A stretch of 8,143 bases of DNA from an uncultured Collinsella sp. (GTDB taxonomy: Bacteria; Actinomycetota; Coriobacteriia; Coriobacteriales; Coriobacteriaceae). Of the stretch, positions 1 through 5,221 are shown one piece after another; the first letter of the stretch is position 1; each line of letters starts with the position of its first letter. The position numbers and the translations under genes are program-made. The notes under the pieces were generated by a model, which worked only from the letters and a program-made list of their open reading frames with translations, did not search any database and was not told where the DNA came from. Location: the NCBI GenBank assembly GCA_902475825.1, contig CABSBA010000064.1:1-8143 (forward strand), in the 5' to 3' direction.

Positions 1-14
1 GATGGCCGCCATTG

Positions 15-46
15 GGCGCTGGGCCATATGGCTCAGCGCCTTTTTT
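15..46 (+). terminator. Rho-independent terminator of an upstream gene outside the window
   Basis: An 11-bp stem (15-25 with 30-40, one G-U pair) with an ATAT loop is followed at once by six T residues (41-46). This is a textbook intrinsic terminator reading on the plus strand. No gene ends inside the window before it, so it presumably closes a plus-strand gene just off the left edge and separates it from the DivIC-like gene. Confidence 0.9.
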
Positions 47-85
47 ATGTCGAGCAAAGGCTGGCGAAGGCGGTGCGGACTCTCG

Positions 86-94
86 TGCTATAAC
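86..94 (+). promoter_or_regulatory. Candidate extended -10 promoter for the DivIC-like gene
   Basis: TG-C-TATAAC at 86-94 matches an extended -10 element (TGnTATAAT) with one mismatch. No convincing -35 hexamer lies 16-18 bases upstream, which is common when an extended -10 is present. It sits after the left-edge terminator and would give a leader of roughly 35-40 bases before the start codon at 138. A weak AAGG ribosome-binding site lies at 129-132. Confidence 0.45.
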
Positions 95-137
95 TAAATG
101 ACTTAGCGCAAACAAACCTCAACCGCACAAGGCGCAC

Positions 138-896
138 ATGGATCAGATTTACGACAACAGGTACTATTCCGCCGGTTCGCGTGAGCCGTCACCTCGCCGT
201 GCGCGCACGGTGCAGCTCGGTGGGTCCGCCTACGCCGGTGCCGACCGCTCCATGCAGCGCCCGACAAGTACCTCGCGATCCAATGCTCAAGTGAATACTT
301 CGACAGATGGACCAGTGCGCCCGGCACGTTCGTCGCATACGTCGCGTCCCTCGGCCCAGATGCACGACAGGTCGAGCAGGCCCTCGAGCCGTCTTTCAGG
401 CTCGGACTTTATGCGCTACGCCAATGACAATGCGGCGGTCAAGGCGATCTATGACTTTACGCATGGCTCTCTGCGCCCGCTGTTTATCGGCATTGTCGTG
501 GCGCTGGCGCTCGTGAGCCTGTATTTTCCCGTACGCGACCTGTACGTGGCTAAGCGCTCGAGCGACATCTTGGCCAAGCAGGTCGAGATTCGTCAGCAAT
601 ACAATGATGAGATGAAAAAAGACACTGATAAGTGGTTCTCGGAAGAGGGCATTAAGGATTCGGCACGGGGCCTGGGCATGGCGATGCCCGGCGAGAAGAG
701 GATTGAAGTGCTGGGCCTGGACGATGATTCGGATTCGTCGTCGAGCAAAAAGTCCTCAAACGCCAAGAATGCCAGCGAAGTGGCCAAAGAGATCGAAGAG
801 GTCGGCAAGGACGCACCGTGGTACATCAAGACGCTCGATATGCTGTTTGGATTTAACGGCGTCGAGGGTCAGACGGTCGCGTCCAGCGGCGAGTAG
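138..896 (+). CDS. Septum formation initiator (DivIC/FtsB-like) membrane protein
   Basis: The 252-residue protein has one transmembrane helix at about residues 114-131. A charged heptad-like coiled coil (about 136-165) follows, then the segment KDSARGLGMAMPGEKRI (173-189), which matches the 'A..lGmv.pGE' hallmark after the coiled coil in DivIC/FtsB proteins. Family members form the FtsL-FtsB(DivIC)-FtsQ(DivIB) subcomplex that controls septal peptidoglycan synthesis. The topology predicted here is a cytoplasmic N-terminus and an outside C-terminus. The N-terminal tail is unusually long (about 112 residues) and rich in Ser, Arg and Pro; the C-terminus adds an acidic/Ser stretch (195-207) and a short amphipathic tail. 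FtsB itself is near 100 residues, whereas actinobacterial DivIC-like proteins are often longer. The start at 138 has only a weak AAGG upstream, so translation efficiency or the exact start is less sure. The exopolyphosphatase gene begins 28 bases downstream, probably in the same transcript. Confidence 0.83.
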   Translation: MDQIYDNRYYSAGSREPSPRRARTVQLGGSAYAGADRSMQRPTSTSRSNAQVNTSTDGPVRPARSSHTSRPSAQMHDRSSRPSSRLSGSDFMRYANDNAAVKAIYDFTHGSLRPLFIGIVVALALVSLYFPVRDLYVAKRSSDILAKQVEIRQQYNDEMKKDTDKWFSEEGIKDSARGLGMAMPGEKRIEVLGLDDDSDSSSSKKSSNAKNASEVAKEIEEVGKDAPWYIKTLDMLFGFNGVEGQTVASSGE

Positions 897-924
897 GCGA
901 GTAGCGCCCGGAGGGGAGCCCGCA

Positions 925-1926
925 ATGACAAATTGCAAACGATATAAGGTGGCGGCGATCGACCTGGGAACGGTGTCGTCGCGCTTGGTGTTGGCCCAGG
1001 TCGAGGGCGGGGCGATCGTGGAATCGTCCAAGCATACCGAGATTACCGACTTGGGCGAGGGCGTGGATGCGACGGGGCGCTTTTGCGAGGCGGCCGTTGA
1101 GCGCGTGCTCGCTGCGTGCCGAATGTTTGTGGACGAGGCCCGTGCCTTTGGGGCCGCGTGCATCTGCACCACGTGCACGAGTGCCGCGCGTGATGCGTCC
1201 AATGCCGCGCTACTGCTGGACGGCCTGCGCGAGCTGGGGCTCGAGCCGCAGGTGATTCCGGGCGAGGTCGAGGCGCGCCTGACGTTTTTTGGCGTGGCAC
1301 ACGACTTTGCGGGCGAGCGTATCATCGTTGCCGATTCGGGCGGCGGATCCACGGAGCTCGCGACGGGCGTCTATGCACCGGAGCGCGGCATCTTCGTTCT
1401 GGAGGGAACGCGCTCGCTGGATATCGGTTGCCGCCGCGTGACCGAGCGGTTTTTCTCGGCACTGCCGCCGTCAACGGACGAGCTTGCGGCTGCTGCCGGC
1501 TGGGCAAACGAGCAGTTTGCGGGCTATTTTGAGAGCCTGCCTGTCGACTTTGAGCGCGCCGAGCGCCTGGTGGCGGTGGGTGGTACCGTCACTACGCTCG
1601 TGGCACTCGTTCACGAGCTTGAGCCGTATGATTCGAGCTTTGTGCACCTGCGCGAGCTTTCGCTGGAGCAGGTTTCGGCCGCTATCGAGCGCATGTCTAT
1701 GTTGGATGCGGACGGCATCGCCGCTCTGCCGGGTGTACAGCCCAAACGCGCGGGCGTGATCTTGGCGGGCGCCGTGGTGATCCGCGAGCTCATGCGAGCC
1801 GGCGGCTACAAGACGCTCACTGTAAGCGAGAACAGCCTACTCGCCGGCATGGCCGCCACCATCAACGAGGTTCTCGACGGTGCGACCCCCACCATTGGCT
1901 GGACCCCGAGCCTGAGCGCCCTTTAA
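925..1926 (+). CDS. Ppx/GppA family exopolyphosphatase / pppGpp phosphohydrolase
   Basis: The 333-residue protein belongs to the ASKHA-fold Ppx/GppA family, which removes terminal phosphates from polyphosphate and/or converts pppGpp to ppGpp in the cytoplasm. Visible motifs in order are: phosphate-1 loop AAIDLGTVSSRL (10-21); CTSAARDASNA (84-94); PGEVEARL (112-119), supplying the conserved acidic residue, most likely Glu116; phosphate-2 loop DSGGGSTEL (137-145); AVGGTVTTL (217-225); PKRAGVILAG (273-282); and the C-terminal SENSLLAGM (301-309). The length fits short single-module actinobacterial Ppx proteins, without the extra HD-like C-terminal domain of E. coli Ppx. The start at 925 is chosen because GGAGGGGAG at 910-918 is a strong ribosome-binding site; an in-frame start at 703 would lie inside the DivIC-like gene. 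The phosphate-1 loop has T-V-S where S/T-N-S is usual. The sequence cannot separate Ppx from GppA activity. Confidence 0.92.
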   Translation: MTNCKRYKVAAIDLGTVSSRLVLAQVEGGAIVESSKHTEITDLGEGVDATGRFCEAAVERVLAACRMFVDEARAFGAACICTTCTSAARDASNAALLLDGLRELGLEPQVIPGEVEARLTFFGVAHDFAGERIIVADSGGGSTELATGVYAPERGIFVLEGTRSLDIGCRRVTERFFSALPPSTDELAAAAGWANEQFAGYFESLPVDFERAERLVAVGGTVTTLVALVHELEPYDSSFVHLRELSLEQVSAAIERMSMLDADGIAALPGVQPKRAGVILAGAVVIRELMRAGGYKTLTVSENSLLAGMAATINEVLDGATPTIGWTPSLSAL

Positions 1927-1935
1927 CCGTCTCCC

Positions 1936-2010
1936 TCTGAGTTGCGGTGAAATAGTTCCTAGATGGGCTGGTAAACTGCCAAAACAGGAACTATCCCACC
2001 GCAACTTAGA
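1936..2010. repeat. 25-base imperfect inverted repeat (large stem-loop)
   Basis: The left arm 1936-1960 and right arm 1986-2010 are reverse complements over 25 bases, with one G-T wobble and two adjacent mismatches. They are separated by a 25-base loop. The core reads GTTGCGGTG near 1941 and CACCGCAAC near 1997. It begins ten bases after the Ppx-family stop codon. No T-tract follows on the plus side, so it is not a classic terminator, although it may stabilise or end the transcript. Size and shape fit a palindromic intergenic repeat or a very small non-autonomous element. Confidence 0.8.
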
Positions 2011-2094
2011 GCCCCACCGGCGTCCAAAAGAAGCGAGCCCACATCCCAAAGGGAGACGAGCTCGCAAACAATCATATGGTAGGGGCGGTGGGAC
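2009..2094. repeat. Direct repeat copy 1: degenerate tRNA-Leu 3' end plus its terminator
   Basis: This 86-base block aligns with 2206-2290 over its full length with scattered substitutions and one single-base indel. At its right end, 2077-2094 is identical to the last 18 bases of the tRNA-Leu template (CCA, 3' acceptor strand, half of the T stem). The rest of the tRNA is missing, so no functional tRNA is encoded here. Inside is a terminator-like hairpin (2033-2041 with 2057-2065). As minus-strand RNA, two of its pairs are G-U wobbles that would be mismatches in plus-strand RNA, so the structure appears maintained for the minus strand. A minus-strand T-rich tract (2026-2032) follows. Confidence 0.8.
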
Positions 2095-2102
2095 GTCCGC
2101 GT

Positions 2103-2180
2103 ATTTGCTGCGCAAATCCGCACCGGCTTCAGCCGCCTGCCGGCGCCCTCGCCGGCTCGCTGCGGACGCTGCGCGTCCGC
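2103..2180. repeat. Cluster of four tandem hairpins
   Basis: Four consecutive small perfect palindromes lie between the two direct-repeat copies. They are ATTTGC/GCAAAT (2103-2108, 2112-2117), CGGCT/AGCCG (2124-2128, 2131-2135), GCCGGCG/CGCCGGC (2139-2145, 2150-2156) and GCGGACGC/GCGTCCGC (2162-2169, 2173-2180). Loops are 2-4 bases. No protein gene is supported here and no tRNA cloverleaf can be drawn. The role is unknown. Confidence 0.6.
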
Positions 2181-2205
2181 TTGACGCTCGCCCCCTCGCG
2201 GGTTC

Positions 2206-2290
2206 GAGCCCCACCGGCGTCCAAAAGAAACGAGCCCGCATCCCTGGGGGACACGGGCTCGTAAACAATACGTGGTAGGGGCGGTGGGAC
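2206..2290. repeat. Direct repeat copy 2: 3' end and downstream region of the intact tRNA-Leu
   Basis: This is the partner of 2009-2094, offset by 196-197 bases. It contains the intact minus-strand terminator and the 3' end of the functional tRNA-Leu. Its left boundary lies in a plus-strand stretch, GGGTTCGAGCCCCACC (2200-2215), that resembles a tRNA T arm followed by an acceptor-like GGCGTCCA. No cloverleaf can be built from it, so it is at most a tRNA fragment. Confidence 0.8.
2223..2262 (-). terminator. Rho-independent terminator of tRNA-Leu
   Basis: A perfect 9-bp stem, ACGAGCCCG (2230-2238) with CGGGCTCGT (2254-2262), is extended by an inner TCCC/GGGA stem across a symmetrical CA/CA internal loop. 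On the minus strand it is followed by TTTCTTTT (2230-2223). It lies 10 bases beyond the encoded CCA of the minus-strand tRNA-Leu, where its terminator is expected. Confidence 0.82.
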
Positions 2291-2357
2291 TCGAACCCAC
2301 AATCCTTGCGGCGAGAGATTTTAAGTCTCCTGCGTATGCCAATTCCGCCACGCCCCC
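2273..2357 (-). tRNA. tRNA-Leu (anticodon UAA)
   Basis: The minus strand folds as an 85-nt class II tRNA. The acceptor strand is GGGGGCG (2357-2351), pairing with CGCCCCT (2283-2277), including one G-U pair at 1-72. The D arm carries GGCGGAATTGGCA. The anticodon stem is GGAGA/TCTCT and the 7-base loop CTTAAAA has anticodon TAA at 2323-2321. A variable arm CGCCGCAAGGATT and T arm GTGGG-TTCGAGT-CCCAC follow. The discriminator A and encoded CCA (2275-2273) end the gene. The long variable arm, A73 and UAA anticodon identify leucine, decoding UUA (and UUG by wobble). In a G+C-rich genome UUA is a rare codon, so this tRNA serves a small codon set. Its terminator lies just downstream and a candidate promoter just upstream. 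Confidence 0.96.
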
Positions 2358-2368
2358 GTGAGACTAGA

Positions 2369-2377
2369 AGTCTAACA
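2369..2377 (-). promoter_or_regulatory. Candidate extended -10 promoter for tRNA-Leu
   Basis: On the minus strand, TG-T-TAGACT (2377-2369) resembles an extended -10 element. It ends 11 bases before the tRNA 5' end, in the only 31-base gap between the tRNA and the preceding minus-strand gene. No clear -35 is visible, and read-through from the gene at 2389-3012 is the alternative. Confidence 0.35.
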
Positions 2378-2388
2378 CAAGCCGTTCG

Positions 2389-3012
2389 TTACGCGTTGAC
2401 GGCCATCGAGTGCCGGCCTGACTTTTCCAAGTACTCGGCAAACTTGGCCTCGTCGCCCTTGTTCTTGTACTGCAGGGCCAAGAGGTACTCCAAGCGGCAA
2501 CCCTTAACCTTATCGTCGCCGGCCTCCTCGAGCATGCGCTCCAGCTCGGGAATGTCGTTGTGGCGCTTCAAGATCATCGTGTCGTACATCAGTTGGCATT
2601 CGTGCGCGACTGCCTCGGCCTGACCGCCCTCAAAGCCCTTGATCTCGTGCAGCAGCTCCTTGGACTTTTTGCGGTCCTCTTGGCCAACGTAGTAGTTAAA
2701 GGCCTTGATCACCAGGTCGACGCGCTGCATTTTGGGCAGATTGAGCCCCAGCAGCAAATCGAACATCTCGTCAGCGCGCTTGTGGTCCTCGCGCAACAGA
2801 TATGAGTTCAGGCGCAGGTAGTCGCGGTTGTAGCGCGGGTACAGCATGCTGGTGAGTTTGCCATCGAGCAAGCGATCGAACTCGTCCCACTGCTTGGCAG
2901 CCATAAGCTGTTGCAGGCGCTTAAACGTGGTGCGTTTTTTGACGCTAAAGAACACCGACACGGCGATACAGATGATAACGACGGTGGTCCAGAGTGTGCG
3001 GGAATCGGGCAT
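2389..3012 (-). CDS. Membrane-anchored helical-repeat (TPR-like) hypothetical protein
   Basis: I do not recognise a named family. The 207-residue protein begins with a short polar segment and a single hydrophobic helix (residues 8-24), followed by a positive KKR cluster. It is therefore probably a signal anchor with the bulk in the cytoplasm. The rest is a run of amphipathic helices with TPR-like spacing: WDEFDRLLD (42-50), YNRDYLRLNSYLLREDHKRADEMF (61-84), VIKAFNYYVGQEDRKKSKELL (101-121), and CRLEYLLALQYKNKGDEAKFAEYL (172-195). Such solenoids usually mediate protein-protein contacts, but no catalytic motif is visible. The start at 3012 is supported by AAGGA at 3024-3020, seven bases upstream, and by a TATAAT box at 3073-3068. 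The tRNA-Leu lies 31 bases downstream on the same strand. TPR assignment is inferred from helix pattern and aromatic/Ala spacing, not a clear motif match. Confidence 0.8.
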   Translation of the reverse strand: MPDSRTLWTTVVIICIAVSVFFSVKKRTTFKRLQQLMAAKQWDEFDRLLDGKLTSMLYPRYNRDYLRLNSYLLREDHKRADEMFDLLLGLNLPKMQRVDLVIKAFNYYVGQEDRKKSKELLHEIKGFEGGQAEAVAHECQLMYDTMILKRHNDIPELERMLEEAGDDKVKGCRLEYLLALQYKNKGDEAKFAEYLEKSGRHSMAVNA

Positions 3013-3067
3013 ATTAGGGTCCTTAGTCGCTCATAAAGCGAGCGGTATGACAACACGTACTAGATGT

Positions 3068-3096
3068 ATTATACGCAGCGCGCAAGCAAACTGGCA
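3068..3096 (-). promoter_or_regulatory. Candidate promoter for the TPR-like gene
   Basis: The minus strand carries a perfect TATAAT -10 box (3073-3068). A poor -35 (TGCCAG, 3096-3091) sits 17 bases upstream. Transcription would start near 3061, giving a leader of about 50 bases to the start at 3012. It lies in the divergent spacer shared with the PTS IIB-like gene. Confidence 0.55.
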
Positions 3097-3112
3097 TAAA
3101 AGCTCATCGAGG

Positions 3113-3141
3113 CTGAGTGCCATCGCTCGCTGCGGTACACT
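3113..3141 (+). promoter_or_regulatory. Weak candidate promoter for the PTS IIB-like gene
   Basis: TACACT at 3136-3141 is an acceptable -10 box with a weak -35 (CTGAGT, 3113-3118) at a 17-base spacing. This leaves a leader of about 28 bases before the start at 3176. Only the position and the -10 support it. Confidence 0.35.
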
Positions 3142-3175
3142 TACCTAAAGTAAACCACGAAGGGAGACATTACCT

Positions 3176-3463
3176 ATGAAGAAGATCGTTTTGGCTTGCG
3201 GTGCTGGCGCTGCTACTTCCACGCTCGTTGCCCAGAAGGTCGCTACCCTGCTCGACGCCAACGGTTACGCCGACAAGTACGAGATCGTGCAGTGCGCCAT
3301 CTCCGAGGCCAAGGACGTTTGCGACGAGGGCGCCGACCTGCTGATCGCCACCACCGTTGCCCCCGAGGGCCTCACCTGCCCGTACGTGAGCGGCGTGCCC
3401 TTCATGACCGGCATGAACCGCGTCGCCGCCGAGAAGGCCGTCCTCGACGTCATGGCTCAGTAG
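3176..3463 (+). CDS. PTS sugar transporter subunit IIB, galactitol (GatB) type
   Basis: The 95-residue cytoplasmic protein matches the small IIB fold of the galactitol/PTS_IIB superfamily. An N-terminal beta strand (KKIVLACGAG) leads to a phosphate-binding loop in which Cys8 is the expected phosphorylated residue (CGAGAATSTLV, 8-18). A second strand (YEIVQCAI) and LLIATTV (55-61) follow. GatB-type proteins are close to this length. They accept phosphate from IIA and pass it to sugar in the IIC channel. A good ribosome-binding site (AGGGAG, 3161-3166) sits nine bases upstream. Codon choice is strongly C-ending and looks optimised for high expression. No IIA, IIC or sugar-metabolism gene is present; the VOC-fold gene starts 11 bases after the stop. 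It may serve a transporter encoded elsewhere or act as a regulatory phosphoprotein; the latter is speculation. Confidence 0.85.
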   Translation: MKKIVLACGAGAATSTLVAQKVATLLDANGYADKYEIVQCAISEAKDVCDEGADLLIATTVAPEGLTCPYVSGVPFMTGMNRVAAEKAVLDVMAQ

Positions 3464-3474
3464 GCGCTGACTGT

Positions 3475-3849
3475 ATGAGTGAGCAGAACGCCAACCCGGT
3501 AGAGCTCTTTGGTATGCGCGTTGCCCATGTGGGCATTAACGCCACCGACCCGGCCGATGCCCTGGAGATCGCGGAGCTGTTCTCGACGATGATGGGCCTG
3601 CCCGTCATCGAGACCCCGGTTTCGTACTTTAACGATTCGCTGGTCGAGGTCATGAAGCAGGACGGTCGTGGCACCAAGGGCCACATTGGCTTTGCCGTCA
3701 ACGACATCGATGCGGCCGAGAGGTGGTTTGCCGAGCGCGGGCTCGAGGTCAACGAGGAGTCGCGCGCGCTGCTGCCCGACGGTAGCACCAAGCTCGTGTA
3801 CTTTAAGCGCGAGTTCGCCGGCTTCGCCGTGCATCTGTGCCGCGAGTAG
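3475..3849 (+). CDS. VOC (glyoxalase/bleomycin-resistance fold) family protein
   Basis: The 124-residue protein has the paired beta-alpha-beta-beta-beta layout of VOC metalloenzymes. VAHVGINATDPADALEIAELFSTMMGLPV (16-44) is the first module start, with His18 on the first strand. GHIGFAVNDIDAAERWFAERGLEV (69-92) opens the second, with His70. The last strand, FAVHLCRE (117-124), carries His120 where many relatives carry the Glu of an 'iEl' motif. His18, His70 and His120 could form the metal site. The substrate cannot be named from sequence; lactoylglutathione lyase, methylmalonyl-CoA epimerase and dioxygenase relatives share this fold. The start at 3475 lies 11 bases after the PTS IIB stop without a strong ribosome-binding site, so translation is probably coupled to that gene. 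A bidirectional terminator follows 24 bases after the stop. Confidence 0.8.
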   Translation: MSEQNANPVELFGMRVAHVGINATDPADALEIAELFSTMMGLPVIETPVSYFNDSLVEVMKQDGRGTKGHIGFAVNDIDAAERWFAERGLEVNEESRALLPDGSTKLVYFKREFAGFAVHLCRE

Positions 3850-3873
3850 CGCACAAGCTGCTTTAGTTAGCAA

Positions 3874-3911
3874 AAAGGGATAGGGCCGCATGGCCTTATC
3901 CCTTTATTTAT
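3874..3911. terminator. Bidirectional terminator between convergent genes
   Basis: A 14-bp stem (3874-3887 with 3892-3905, one G-T pair) with a GCAT loop separates the convergent VOC and histidine kinase genes. On the plus strand the T-rich tail is TTTATTTA (3903-3910). On the minus strand the stem is followed by TTTTTG (3876-3871). It therefore probably stops transcription from both sides. Confidence 0.88.
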
Positions 3912-3925
3912 GCCGAGGGGCATCC

Positions 3926-5221
3926 CTACCGTGGCAGGCGAATCGTAAAGCGGCTGCCGACACCCTCGACCGAGGTCACGCCAATGACACCGCCATGGCT
4001 ATCGACGATCCACTTGGCAATGGCAAGCCCCAGACCCGAGCCCTGCGCGCCGGCATCGCGCGCGTTGTCGGCGCGGTAGAACCGCTCGAACGCGTGGGCT
4101 GCGGATTCCTGGTTCATGCCGATGCCCTCGTCCTCAACGTTTATGTCGATCGTGCCCGCGCCCGCATCCGGCGCCACGCCAAACGTGATGGGCGTGCCCG
4201 CGTCCGAATACTTGGCGGCATTCTGCACGATTACGCGCAGGGCCTGCTTCACGAGCGCCACGTCGACGGGCGCGTCGCAGCGCGGGTCGCTGACAAGCGA
4301 AGCGTCAAAGGCCAGTCGATACGTGTGCTCGGTATCGATCATCTGCGATTCCTCGCATACCTCGCCGACCAGTGCAGCCAGGTTAGTATTCGCGCGCCGC
4401 AGCACGGTGCGGCCAGCATCGCCGCGTGCCAAAAACAGCAGCTGCTCCACGAGCTCCTGCATGTGCTCGCTTTCGGCCTTGAGGGACGCGATGGACTCCG
4501 CCAGCACGTCCGGGTCGTTTTTGCCCCAGCGGTCGAGCATGTTTACGTAGCCCTGAATCACCGCGATGGGTGTGCGCAGCTCGTGGCTTGCATCGTTGAC
4601 AAAGCGCATCTGCTGCAGCTTGGCCTCTTGCATCTGGCGCAGCAGGCGGTTGAGCGCGACCTCGATGCTTGCCAGGTCGGCGTCGCCGGTGGTGACGCTC
4701 GGCGAGTCGACGCTTGCGCGCTCGATGGCCTGCTCCAGTGTTTCCATCTTGCCGCCGGAGAGCTGCATGCGGCCGAGCTCGTCTACGCGCAAGGCCAGGT
4801 CGTTGAGCGGCGCCATGGTGCGACGCACGCGGCGGGCGCCGCCGAGCATGTTGAGCACGCTGATGACCTGCCAACCCACAACGACAAGGTAGAGAGGCCA
4901 TAGCGCGATGAGGTCCTGCGCGAGGGGGAAGGTCTTGGTGGTACGCGCAAACTCGACGGTATAGGTGAGCGTTGTCAGGTCCCAGCCGCGTGCTGGCGTC
5001 AGCGACATGCCGTGCACGGCGGAGCCGGGGATCCACCCCGCGGTAAACGCGCCGTCGGGCAGCGTCTGGTTGTATCCATAGACGAGGATCGCCGCCGCAA
5101 TCACCACTAGCAACAGATCGAGCCAGACGTAGCTCGCCAAGCGGCGCCACATGTAGCCCCAGTTGATGGCGCGGGCGATGGAGGTGACGCGCTTGGCCTC
5201 GGTGTTACGCGCGGCAGACAT
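3926..5221 (-). CDS. Two-component sensor histidine kinase (HAMP, HisKA, HATPase_c)
   Basis: The 431-residue inner-membrane kinase has TM1 at about 33-50, a short extracytoplasmic sensor loop (51-103), TM2 at about 105-125, and a HAMP-like linker (126-200). The HisKA H-box FVNDASHELRTPI (207-219) puts the phosphorylated His at residue 213. The ATPase domain shows the N-box QNAAKYS (333-339, Asn334), G1 box DEGIGM (364-369), F-box FERFYRAD (378-385) and G2 box GSGLGLAI (394-401). All catalytic elements appear intact. The chosen start (5221) gives a 17-base overlap with the end of the response regulator gene, typical of translational coupling. The open frame could extend upstream to 5383, but that would lie entirely within the regulator gene and add a low-complexity, non-homologous N-terminus. 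The signal is unknown; a small extracytoplasmic loop fits envelope or membrane sensing. It should phosphorylate the adjacent OmpR-type regulator. Confidence 0.94.
   Translation of the reverse strand: MSAARNTEAKRVTSIARAINWGYMWRRLASYVWLDLLLVVIAAAILVYGYNQTLPDGAFTAGWIPGSAVHGMSLTPARGWDLTTLTYTVEFARTTKTFPLAQDLIALWPLYLVVVGWQVISVLNMLGGARRVRRTMAPLNDLALRVDELGRMQLSGGKMETLEQAIERASVDSPSVTTGDADLASIEVALNRLLRQMQEAKLQQMRFVNDASHELRTPIAVIQGYVNMLDRWGKNDPDVLAESIASLKAESEHMQELVEQLLFLARGDAGRTVLRRANTNLAALVGEVCEESQMIDTEHTYRLAFDASLVSDPRCDAPVDVALVKQALRVIVQNAAKYSDAGTPITFGVAPDAGAGTIDINVEDEGIGMNQESAAHAFERFYRADNARDAGAQGSGLGLAIAKWIVDSHGGVIGVTSVEGVGSRFTIRLPR

Noticed and set aside
756..1352. Minus-strand open frame opposite the DivIC-like and Ppx genes
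   Set aside because: It is a shadow frame of two well-supported plus-strand genes, with low-complexity Ser/Pro/Arg sequence and no ribosome-binding site.
2197..2222. Possible plus-strand tRNA 3' end (T arm plus GGCGTCCA)
   Set aside because: There is a mismatch in the T stem and no D arm, anticodon arm or matching 5' acceptor strand upstream, so it is not a functional tRNA.
1837..2351. Two minus-strand open frames across the tRNA-Leu and duplicated region
   Set aside because: They run through the tRNA, its terminator and the hairpin cluster; their sequence is simply translated tRNA-derived repeats.
3890..4903. Plus-strand open frame opposite the histidine kinase
   Set aside because: It is antisense to conserved kinase motifs, begins inside the bidirectional terminator hairpin, and shows no domain.
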